Assembly (NCBI GenBank): GCA_029859485.1
Contig: JAOUDB010000128.1
Location: 1 to 7,214 of the forward strand
DNA length: 7,214 nt
Origin: Desulfuromonadales bacterium
GTDB lineage: Bacteria > Desulfobacterota > Desulfuromonadia > Desulfuromonadales > BM103
Direction of reading: 5' to 3'
Below the pieces are notes generated by a model that saw only the letters and a program-made list of their open reading frames with translations, was not told where the DNA came from and did no database searches. Positions 1-5,620 of this stretch are shown piece after piece (within the stretch, counting starts at the first letter, position 1; each line of letters starts with the position of its first letter). Made by a program: the position numbers and the translations under genes.

Positions 1-82
1 AATTAATATTTTTTCCTTTTTTTTGGTTGCAAAAAGCGTACTCAGAAGGCCTCTGTAATCATGCTCCCAAAAGGCAGGTGCG

Positions 83-273
83 CTACCAGGCTGTGCTATC
101 GTTATCCTTCAATGATTGCAGTATGTTGATGTCATTTTGAGCTTTATTGAAAACCCATAGCGCATCGTCATAGCGCACAGGTTCCCGAATCCTTTGAAGT
201 AACGTGAAGCTGGTGCGTCACCGATAGCCCACCTGGGGAAATCATCAAAATAGGCTTGTAGCACACCTACTAT
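83..273 (-). pseudogene. Possible frameshifted remnant of an unidentified gene
   Basis: Read on the minus strand, two adjacent frames give protein-like sequence with no start codon. The upstream part, from about 273, reads VGVLQAYFDDFPRWAIGDA. The downstream part, in a different frame, reads LLQRIREPVRYDDALWVFNK and ends at a stop at 83-85 after ...KDNDSTAW. Joining them through one shift near 210-225 would give about 60 residues with normal-looking composition (W, R, D, Y, G). An in-frame TAG just upstream of the first part shows that the gene is not intact there. I do not recognise the family. It lies downstream of the permease on the same strand. The alternative is chance open frames in noncoding DNA, and I cannot exclude it. 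Confidence 0.3.
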
Positions 274-283
274 CTATAACTGT

Positions 284-301
284 GTCAAGCGGAGGCTTGA
301 C
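284..301. terminator. Short hairpin after the permease gene, weak terminator candidate
   Basis: GTCAAGC-GGAG-GCTTGAC forms a perfect 7-bp stem with a 4-base loop. It lies about 43 bases beyond the permease stop codon. On the permease strand it is followed by ACAGTTATAG, which is not a T-run. On the plus strand it is followed by CCTTTTCCCC. The position suits transcript termination for the permease, but the tail is poor, so it could simply be a structured 3' end. Confidence 0.3.
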
Positions 302-344
302 CCTTTTCCCCCTGCTGATTGGTGGGGCGAAGTGTTCCAGGCAA

Positions 345-2186
345 TTAAAATCCGTACAGGGTTGGCAAAAGCCAGGACAAGGTCCCCCAGAGAATCAGCA
401 CCAAGGGGATACCGATACGAAGAAAATCATTGAAGGTATATTCACCTGCGTTCATAACCAGAAGATTCGTCTTGTAGGCCATTGGCGTGGCGAAGCTCAT
501 GTTGGCCCCGAAAAGCACTGCGAGCACAAAAGGTTCGGCCGGTTGCCCCATCTGGGTGGCAATGGAAATGGCAATGGGCGTGCCCATGACGGCCGTTGCG
601 TTATTGGAAACGGCGTTGGTCAGGATGGCCATCAGAAGCATCAAGCCGCTGAGCATGAAAGTGGGTGATGCATCTCCCGAAAGGCTCAGAAACAATTGCG
701 CCAGATAATCAGCGCCCCCTGTTTTGAGTAGCGCTGAGCCAAGTGCCAGGCTCGACACAACGATCATAATCACCTGTGTGCTCAGGGCTTTGGTCGCGTC
801 ATTCCAGCTCAGACAACCGAAGATAATCATGAGCAGGGCGCCACACGATGCGCTGGTCGCGATCGGTAACCAGCCGAAGGCCGCGGTGAAAATAATCGCC
901 AGCATGATCAGCAGCGCCAGAGGCGCTTTCTGCGTGTAGGGAAGGTCCATGGTCGCATCAAGGACCAAGAGGTCTTTTTCTTGTTTCAGCTTGGAAATCT
1001 GTTCGCGTGGGCCCTGGACCAAGAGGATATCGCCTGACTGCAGGCGGATATCGCTGATCGAGTCGAGCCCCTTCTGCAGGCGCTTGCCTGCTCTGTGGAT
1101 AGCAAGAATGATAGTCCCGTAACGGTCTGCAAATCGTATCTCACTGAAGGTTTTTCCCCGCAGATGTGAACCTTGAATGACAGCAATTTCGGCAATCTGT
1201 TGATCCTCTGCCTTGAGCGGATGATCAGCATCCACGGGGTTGTCAAGGACTTCATCCTGGTAAAGAGCCCCCTCCAGCAAAGCTTCGATCTCTTTTAGCC
1301 GTTCCGGAGTGTCGCGAATAATTAGTTGATCCCCGACCTTCAGGATTACGCTGGGAAGCGGCATGATGAGATTGTCTTTGCGGCGCCTGATGCCCTTAAC
1401 CTTCATTCCTCCGCCAACCTTCTTTATGGCCTCCGCAAGAGTTTTTCCAATGATTGAGCTCTCTTCCCGAATGGCCAGGTGTGCAGAAAAAATCCGTGGC
1501 GATGCGTCTGCAAGGGTCAGCTTCCGCTCCGGCATGATCCGTGGAACGATCAGCCAGAGGTAGAGGATCCCGATCCCGCCGGAGATAGCGGCCGGGATCA
1601 GAAAGTCAAACATTTCCATTCGGTTTATACCCATGTCGGCGGCAACGGATACCACCAGAAGATTGGTCGAGGTACCGATGGTCGTACAGGTTCCGCCCAG
1701 CATGGTCGCAAACCCCATAGGCATCAGCACCGTTGAGGACTTGATCTTGGTGCGGATGGAGACACTGATCAGAATCGGCAGAAGCAGGACAACGACGGGA
1801 ACGTTATTGATAAAGGCGCTGATGAAAGCAGCGACCAGCAGGGTGAGCAGTAAAGAGGTGGCCGGGCTGATTTTCCACAAACTGGCAAGCCCTCGCCCTA
1901 CCGGCTCCAGGGCTCCGGTTCGAACAACGCCCTGACCGGCAATCATCAGGGCACAAACCGCCACCAGAGCTTCGTGACCGAAGCCGTGAAAAAAAATGTC
2001 AGCATGCAGAGTTTCTCCATTGAACTTAAATGGGATAAGCTCAAAACCCAAGGCCAGGGAAATCAAGATGATAAAGCTTGCCGTCTCCAGCGGAAGGTTT
2101 TTCCGGGTAAACAGGAACAAGGCGAAAACTGCCAGGGCAAGCACTGCCATGGCATGAGGGTTAGGAGGAAGAGGAAGGCTGTACAT
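345..2186 (-). CDS. SLC13/DASS family permease with two central RCK_C (TrkA_C) domains
   Basis: A 613-residue inner-membrane transporter, probably a sodium-coupled carrier of anions such as sulfate or di/tricarboxylates. The substrate cannot be told from sequence. The N-terminal membrane half (about residues 1-225) carries INNVP near 126-130 and GTSTNLL near 171-177. Two soluble RCK_C-type modules follow (about 236-304 with LKVGDQLIIRDT, and 326-409 with LQSGDILLVQGP). The second membrane half (about 420-613) carries SNNATA near 527-532 and YKTNLLV near 571. This halves-plus-linker layout and length are usual for SLC13 permeases with TrkA_C inserts. I chose the ATG at 2186 because GGAG lies 6 bases upstream and the protein then starts MYSLPLPPNPHAMAVL. 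An ATG at 2198 and an open frame back to 2303 exist, but neither shows a ribosome site and they add an atypical N-terminus. It stands alone on its strand. Confidence 0.92.
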   Translation of the reverse strand: MYSLPLPPNPHAMAVLALAVFALFLFTRKNLPLETASFIILISLALGFELIPFKFNGETLHADIFFHGFGHEALVAVCALMIAGQGVVRTGALEPVGRGLASLWKISPATSLLLTLLVAAFISAFINNVPVVVLLLPILISVSIRTKIKSSTVLMPMGFATMLGGTCTTIGTSTNLLVVSVAADMGINRMEMFDFLIPAAISGGIGILYLWLIVPRIMPERKLTLADASPRIFSAHLAIREESSIIGKTLAEAIKKVGGGMKVKGIRRRKDNLIMPLPSVILKVGDQLIIRDTPERLKEIEALLEGALYQDEVLDNPVDADHPLKAEDQQIAEIAVIQGSHLRGKTFSEIRFADRYGTIILAIHRAGKRLQKGLDSISDIRLQSGDILLVQGPREQISKLKQEKDLLVLDATMDLPYTQKAPLALLIMLAIIFTAAFGWLPIATSASCGALLMIIFGCLSWNDATKALSTQVIMIVVSSLALGSALLKTGGADYLAQLFLSLSGDASPTFMLSGLMLLMAILTNAVSNNATAVMGTPIAISIATQMGQPAEPFVLAVLFGANMSFATPMAYKTNLLVMNAGEYTFNDFLRIGIPLVLILWGTLSWLLPTLYGF

Positions 2187-2341
2187 CAAGGGCTCCATAA
2201 GCTGTGCAATAAAAACACGCACATTTGGCGGTTGAATATAAATGTGCCACAAAAATAGCGAAAACCAAGTTAAGCCACTAGATAAAGAGTTCAAAGAGTT
2301 CAATCACGCAACCAAAATCATCATAAAGACAAAAAATTTAT

Positions 2342-2368
2342 AGCCACTTGGATCATCTCCAGGTGGCC
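2342..2368 (+). repeat. Intergenic stem-loop element, copy A (hairpin only)
   Basis: The arms GCCACTTGGA and TCCAGGTGGC pair over 10 bp around the loop TCATC. This is the same stem and loop scheme (GGATCA at the stem-loop junction) as the copies at 3961 and 4806. Upstream, AAAGACAAAAA resembles the run before copy B (AAGACAAAATGAT). The long left arm and right arm of the other copies are not recognisable here, so this is a partial or diverged copy. It is in the 438-base gap between the permease and cytochrome starts. The rest of that gap holds no gene, only a 9-bp tandem repeat (AAAGAGTTC twice, 2284-2301) and a promoter candidate near 2499. Confidence 0.7.
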
Positions 2369-2498
2369 TTTACTGTTTATCTCTTTGCTGTTTCCAAAAA
2401 GTAGTAATTTTATCAGCTTCAGTTGCTTGCTCTTATCATACCAGTACGAAAGTACTTTTTCGCAAATCCACCACAACATTAATCGCCGCAATTATGAC

Positions 2499-2526
2499 TT
2501 GACTAGTCATCGTTTGGGGATAGAGT
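2499..2526 (+). promoter_or_regulatory. Candidate sigma70-type promoter for the cytochrome gene, overlapping a palindrome
   Basis: TTGACT (2499-2504), a 16-base spacer and TAGAGT (2521-2526) resemble -35 and -10 boxes and sit about 50-100 bases before the candidate starts. The perfect palindrome TGACTAGTCA (2500-2509) overlaps the -35 box and would suit an operator. The match is moderate in an A+T-rich region where chance boxes are frequent. Confidence 0.3.
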
Positions 2527-2576
2527 TCCTTTAGAGTAATGTAAAAGTTTGTTTCTATTTTTTACTTGAGTCTTTC

Positions 2577-3842
2577 GTGAATATTCTGGACATAAATCGC
2601 CCACATTTTTTAAAGGTAGTTGCGTTGAAATTTATCATTCGATCTCAAATAATTTTCCTATGCACCATCCTACTCCTTCCTATCGATACTCCAGCTCTCA
2701 TCTCCGAAGGAAGACCAGGGAACCCATATTTTGACCAAGTATTGTTTCTGCAAAAAAAAATAATTGAGAACGACAAAGTAGTTGCTGTCTCTCTTGCATT
2801 CACAGACCCGAGAAACAATGAGGACCTCTGTCTTAACAGAATGGATGTATTTGATGGACTGGAAAAGTTTCGCGACATACACGAGAAGCAATGGGTTCTT
2901 GTAGACTTCACGCTTGAAAGCTTGATCATCGCGGAGGGGTTTGCGGGTGATGCTGATGTCACTTGGGTTAAGGCATGTCCTGATGTTGATACCTGCATAG
3001 AATGGGGCAAGCAAAGAGCCCTGAACCCAGAGGAGCAGGAACGGAGAGCGAACTTTCCTCGGCCTAAAGCACTTGTTAAATCAAACCTTGAAGACATCAC
3101 TCAGCGTCTGGAACTAGGTAGAAAACTAGTCAAAGTGGCTCGATGTCGTGGGTGTCATAATATCGAAGGCTCCGGGCCAAATTACGCGCCGAGCCTGACT
3201 TGGAAACGCATTAAATACGATAGCGGTTGGGTTGAAAGTTACCTGATGTCTCCTTATCGTATGCGGCCGGCGATGGATAACTTGATGATGCTCAACTACA
3301 CTTCTCCCAATGCCATGCCCAGTTTACAGCAAGAAGAAGTAAAAGTAGTCGCCGAATACCTCGAAAGAGTGGCTATTGCAAGTGCCCCGAGTAGTGACTG
3401 GAGGAGAGAACTATGGGATGACTATGACTGCTTTGATTGCCATGTGAAACTTTACAAATCAGAGCCACTCGTCTATCAGCCAACCGTATTACCTGAAAAC
3501 ACGAAGGATATGCTGGAAGCTTCCTCAACATTAAGCTTATGTTTAGGATGTCACACTTTTGGAGACATGCGTACAGCAGAACAAATTCCTGCAGGAACTG
3601 CACATCCATTCGCTCCAGACCTACTGCTTGCTTTTGAAAAGTTGAACCTTAATTTCATATCAAAATTTTTGGAAGACCCCACACACCTTGTACCATTAAC
3701 AAAAATGCCGAACTTGGGGCTAAATGATGATCAGGTGCTTGAGATTAAAGGCATCGCAAAGAAAATCAAAGAGGAAATCGAAGAAGGACAAATCAAACCA
3801 AACCACATGTATTACAATCTAGAGAAAAAAAACCTTAAATGA
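2577..3842 (+). CDS. Exported c-type cytochrome with three CxxCH haem motifs
   Basis: Likely a periplasmic electron-transfer protein of 421 residues. Covalent haem sites are CRGCH (190-194), CFDCH (285-289) and CLGCH (322-326). Candidate axial methionines are in NAMPSL (M247) and KMPNLG (M377), each followed by the acidic helix typical of class I cytochrome c C-termini (EEVKVVAEYLE; DDQVLEIKGI). So there are two cytochrome c-like domains (about 175-268 and 275-400), the second with an extra haem motif. The N-terminal 50-160 region has cysteines at 85, 134 and 140 and no family I recognise. The GTG at 2577 gives a basic n-region and the hydrophobic stretch IIFLCTILLLPI. The TTG at 2625, preceded by AAGGT, gives a cleaner signal peptide (MKFIIRSQIIFLCTILLLPI) and 405 residues, and may be the true start. 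No oxidase, reductase or maturation genes adjoin it. It lies between repeat copies A and B. Confidence 0.85.
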   Translation: MNILDINRPHFLKVVALKFIIRSQIIFLCTILLLPIDTPALISEGRPGNPYFDQVLFLQKKIIENDKVVAVSLAFTDPRNNEDLCLNRMDVFDGLEKFRDIHEKQWVLVDFTLESLIIAEGFAGDADVTWVKACPDVDTCIEWGKQRALNPEEQERRANFPRPKALVKSNLEDITQRLELGRKLVKVARCRGCHNIEGSGPNYAPSLTWKRIKYDSGWVESYLMSPYRMRPAMDNLMMLNYTSPNAMPSLQQEEVKVVAEYLERVAIASAPSSDWRRELWDDYDCFDCHVKLYKSEPLVYQPTVLPENTKDMLEASSTLSLCLGCHTFGDMRTAEQIPAGTAHPFAPDLLLAFEKLNLNFISKFLEDPTHLVPLTKMPNLGLNDDQVLEIKGIAKKIKEEIEEGQIKPNHMYYNLEKKNLK

Positions 3843-4179
3843 CGGACTAATCCTCCACAGAACACGACTGGGGTGATGGATCAGCTGTGCCTAGATTGCA
3901 AGACTTGTGAGACGAATAACGGCTTATTATTGATAGAGAAATATAAGAAGACAAAATGATGGCCATCTGGATCAGTTCCGAGTGGCCAATACCCCAAACA
4001 TACAACTTCTAAACATCAAAACAATGCGAGAGGTTAAATAGTAAGCTCATGTCTTCTTCTGAACATGCACGATCCTCGTCACGTCATGCTTCTTGAAAAG
4101 CAGTTTCCAGAAAACGTCGAAGAGCCTCTTAAGTGTTCGGCAGATAAATATTGATTTGCTTAGATGTCAGTTCTATCAA
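3843..4179. other. Gene-free gap between cytochrome and lipoprotein genes
   Basis: This gap separates the convergent 3' ends of the cytochrome and the lipoprotein. It holds repeat copy B (3903-4032). Beyond it, the minus strand reads an open stretch RLFDVFWKLLFKKHDV ending ...HVQKKT-stop at about 4053, with no start codon. The 12-mer CAGTTTCCAGAA (4101-4112) within it recurs at 6024-6035, beyond copy D, so homology between the two loci may extend past the defined repeat. No clear intrinsic terminator for either gene was found, and the copy B hairpin lacks a T-run. Confidence 0.5.
3903..4032 (+). repeat. Intergenic repeat element, copy B
   Basis: The left arm (3903-3938) matches copy D at 33 of 36 positions and starts ACTTGTGAGACGAATAACGG. 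The hairpin at 3961-3987 pairs GGCCATCTGGA with TCCGAGTGGCC around TCAGT, with two G-T wobbles and one mismatch. The block AATACCCCAAAC follows directly and corresponds to AACACTCCAAAC in copy D. The right arm TCAAAACAATGCGAGAG (4016-4032) is identical to copy D. The TCAGGGTTTCTAGT block of copies C and D is absent, as if deleted. The hairpin starts 58 bases from the left end, the same distance as in copy D. Confidence 0.8.
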
Positions 4180-4665
4180 TTACTTCAAAGGCAACTCCCA
4201 GAAAGAGCCTTTGCCGTCAATGCCTTGGACTTGTCCAGAATACCCAAATGAAATTCCTGTCGTTCCGGTAGGAACATTGTAAGATTTTGAGAAGTCCTGG
4301 ATGTCTTTTGTGTTGTTGGTCCAGACGTTGACGAAAATGGCAGTTTTTAGGACTCGAAAATCTTTATCTAGAAAGAAGATATATGTATCCATTCTGGGAA
4401 TATTTGTATACATCATTTGATAATGTTGACTAAGGGCGGCCTGTCCCGAGATTTCAAGACTGTTACCATCTTGAATATACTTATAGTCAATTATGAGGTC
4501 AAAGGTCTCCCATGTAGCACTGGTATGACTACCCTCCTGCAATGCCACGACAGGCACAGATGAGACTTTGTTACCGTGATAAAACATTGGCACCTCGGCA
4601 CAGCCCGAAGCAAGAATCAATAGACATGTGAGGCCTAAGCATGTCTGTTTTACTTTAATTGACAT
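4180..4665 (-). CDS. Small predicted lipoprotein of unknown function
   Basis: A 161-residue protein. Its N-terminus MSIKVKQTCLGLTCLLILAS is a lipoprotein signal peptide, and the lipobox ends ASGC with the lipidated cysteine at residue 22. Alanine follows the cysteine, so by the E. coli sorting rule it would go to the outer membrane. The mature part alternates hydrophobic and polar residues in a beta-rich way (WETFDLIIDYKYIQ, SLEISGQAALS, MDTYIFFLDKDFRVLKTAIF, GISFGYSGQVQG) and suggests a compact beta-sandwich. I do not recognise the family. I chose the ATG at 4665 because AAGGA lies 8 bases upstream (4674-4678) and the signal peptide begins cleanly there. The open frame continues to an ATG at 4728 without support. 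It lies between repeat copies B and C, on the opposite strand to its two neighbours, and is A+T-rich like them. Confidence 0.75.
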   Translation of the reverse strand: MSIKVKQTCLGLTCLLILASGCAEVPMFYHGNKVSSVPVVALQEGSHTSATWETFDLIIDYKYIQDGNSLEISGQAALSQHYQMMYTNIPRMDTYIFFLDKDFRVLKTAIFVNVWTNNTKDIQDFSKSYNVPTGTTGISFGYSGQVQGIDGKGSFWELPLK

Positions 4666-4698
4666 TGTGAATATCCTTATATGGAGGACCATTGTAAC

Positions 4699-4719
4699 AT
4701 AGCCTTTTAGGCTTTTTTG
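4699..4719 (+). terminator. Weak hairpin plus T-run upstream of the lipoprotein gene
   Basis: AGCCT-TTT-AGGCT followed by TTTTT on the plus strand looks like a minimal intrinsic terminator. The stem is only 5 bp and no plus-strand gene ends nearby. It lies in the leader region of the minus-strand lipoprotein gene, where the same inverted repeat could instead be a regulatory site or chance. Confidence 0.2.
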
Positions 4720-4736
4720 GCTTCCCACAAGTCACC

Positions 4737-4874
4737 ACTTGTGAGAAGAGAACCGGCTTCTTGTTGACAGAGGTATTCAGTAAGCCCTTTAATCCACAAA
4801 ACTGTGGCCACCTGGATCAACTCCGGGTGGCCATTTTTATTTATCAGGGTTTCTAGTAAACACCTCAAATACGC
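4737..4874 (+). repeat. Intergenic repeat element, copy C
   Basis: The left arm (4737-4772) matches copy D at 29 of 36 positions, and AGGTATTCAGTAAGC (4771-4785) is identical to copy D. The hairpin at 4806-4832 pairs GGCCACCTGGA with TCCGGGTGGCC over all 11 positions (one G-T) around TCAAC and is followed by ATTTTTATTT, so it could also terminate plus-strand transcripts. The block TCAGGGTTTCTAGTAAACAC (4844-4863) matches copy D (5844). The right arm TCAAAACAATGCGAGAG is missing. The copy lies in the 334-base divergent gap between the lipoprotein and Rap1a-like starts. Confidence 0.8.
4764..4793 (+). promoter_or_regulatory. Promoter-like pair inside repeat copy C
   Basis: TTGACA (4764-4769) is a perfect -35 box. 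TTTAAT (4788-4793) is a five-of-six -10 box at an 18-base spacing. Transcription would run rightwards through the copy C hairpin toward the Rap1a-like gene. Copies B and D have TTGATA at the same place but weaker -10 candidates, so an outward promoter may be a feature of the element. This is inference from box similarity only. Confidence 0.3.
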
Positions 4875-4936
4875 CGAAATTGGCAGCCCTAATTTTATCA
4901 TCAGAAACTCTAATAGATTTTATCAGAATTACTCGT

Positions 4937-4976
4937 TTGACACTGTTCATAGCTCCTCCTATTGTTCAACAATAGG
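4937..4976 (+). promoter_or_regulatory. Candidate promoter and operator of the Rap1a-like gene
   Basis: TTGACA (4937-4942), a 17-base spacer and TATTGT (4960-4965) form a good -35 and a fair -10 box about 35 bases before the start codon. The perfect inverted repeat CCTATTG-TTCAA-CAATAGG (4958-4976) covers the -10 box, and CAATAG recurs at 4985-4990 next to the ribosome site. The overlap suits a repressor site or a 5'-UTR hairpin. Confidence 0.4.
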
Positions 4977-4999
4977 TTTGGTATCAATAGGGGGGAGTA

Positions 5000-5395
5000 A
5001 TGAAACATATTGGTGTCTCAGTCGGCTATGTGTTGTTGTTTCTATTCTTTTGTTTAATTTCCACCAGCAGTTTTGCTGAACATCAAAGAATCGTATCTAC
5101 TTACAAAACTCATATACAGAGCAATGAACATAAGGCTGAAGACTTTGGTCACCAGATACATCACATGCTTTTTTTGACTGGAATTGGAGACACTTTTCAT
5201 TTTCTGAATAGTGAAAAAGAGGCTGCTGGCGAAACTCCCTTTTATTGTCAACCGATAAGTACAAGATTGACTGGCCACGATTACCAAAGCATTTTTGAGA
5301 GGTATATTCAGAGTAATGACAGTTCCGAGTTTAACTCGCTGACCATACCCGAAGCATTGCGCTTAGCATTACAGGACAAATTCCCCTGCCCCTGA
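5000..5395 (+). CDS. Rap1a/Tai-like small periplasmic protein
   Basis: A 131-residue protein with a clear Sec signal peptide: hydrophobic core VGYVLLFLFFCLI and cleavage after SFA, residue 26. The mature part has the order seen in the Rap1a/Tai family: a helix leading to a glycine-rich turn (FLTGIGDTFHF, 58-68), a first conserved cysteine in FYCQP (C83), a helix DYQSIFERYI (94-103), and a C-terminal helix PEALRLALQ ending FPC (C130). The two cysteines probably form a disulfide. In Serratia, Rap1a is a periplasmic immunity protein that neutralises a type VI amidase effector, but many relatives are orphans of unknown role, and no effector or secretion gene is visible here. The start follows a purine-rich GGGGGGAG with unusually short spacing (2 bases from GGAG; the upstream G-run may pair instead). 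It lies alone between repeat copies C and D. The family call is from memory of the pattern. Confidence 0.65.
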   Translation: MKHIGVSVGYVLLFLFFCLISTSSFAEHQRIVSTYKTHIQSNEHKAEDFGHQIHHMLFLTGIGDTFHFLNSEKEAAGETPFYCQPISTRLTGHDYQSIFERYIQSNDSSEFNSLTIPEALRLALQDKFPCP

Positions 5396-5456
5396 TTTGC
5401 CAAGTTCGATATTCCCGGGCACGCTCTTTTACTGTAAATCACCATTTATAAAACAC

Positions 5457-5488
5457 GAAAGCCCTCAATCTTCGGATCGAGGGCTTTC
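5457..5488 (+). terminator. UUCG-loop hairpin after the Rap1a-like gene
   Basis: GAAAGCCCTC and GAGGGCTTTC pair over 10 bp. After one A-C mismatch, 3 more pairs close on a C(TTCG)G tetraloop, which is exceptionally stable as RNA. It lies 61 bases beyond the Rap1a-like stop. The U-rich part is inside the stem (CTTTC), and the tail TGAGTATT is only mildly T-rich, so termination is likely but not certain. Confidence 0.6.
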
Positions 5489-5620
5489 TGAGTATTGCAG
5501 GACAAAAAAACCACTATTGGAGGTAGGAGGCAATTAATATCCAATTTCCATTTAAATATATAGTGATCACATTAAAACCAAAGTGATCTAAATCACAATG
5601 TCTGAGAATTATTTATCACG
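5489..5620. other. Gene-free stretch before repeat copy D
   Basis: It contains GGAGGTAGGAGG (5519-5530) on the plus strand, resembling a doubled ribosome site but with no usable start codon after it. An A+T-rich run with two GTGATC motifs 20 bases apart follows. No open frame of interest was found. Together with copy D, the terminator at 5947 and the palindrome at 6171, it makes up the 889-base gap between the Rap1a-like and phosphatase genes. Confidence 0.5.
5582..5597. promoter_or_regulatory. CRP/FNR-family-like palindromic site
   Basis: AGTGA-TCTAAA-TCACA matches the TGTGA-N6-TCACA pattern at 9 of 10 fixed positions, and its core TGATCTAAATCA also resembles FNR boxes. A further half-site, GTGATCACA, begins at 5563, 20 bases (about two helical turns) upstream of the GTGATC at 5583. 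No start codon with a ribosome site lies close on either side, so the target, if any, is unknown. Confidence 0.45.

Noticed and set aside
282..2258. Several plus-strand open frames opposite the permease
   Set aside because: They are antisense shadows of a clear 613-residue membrane protein. Their translations lack protein-like patterns and ribosome sites.
2187..2303. N-terminal extension of the permease to ATG 2303
   Set aside because: There is no ribosome site at 2303 or 2198. The extension contains a 9-bp tandem repeat (NSLNSL) and does not fit the usual N-terminus, whereas GGAG precedes the ATG at 2186 at good spacing.
4707..4901. 64-codon minus-strand open frame across repeat copy C
   Set aside because: It lies over the repeat and the lipoprotein leader, reads through the hairpin, and has no ribosome site or homologous frame in copies B and D.
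5519..5587. Leader peptide after the GGAGGTAGGAGG motif
   Set aside because: The only in-frame start would be ATT, giving about 17 codons before TGA. This is too rare a start to support.
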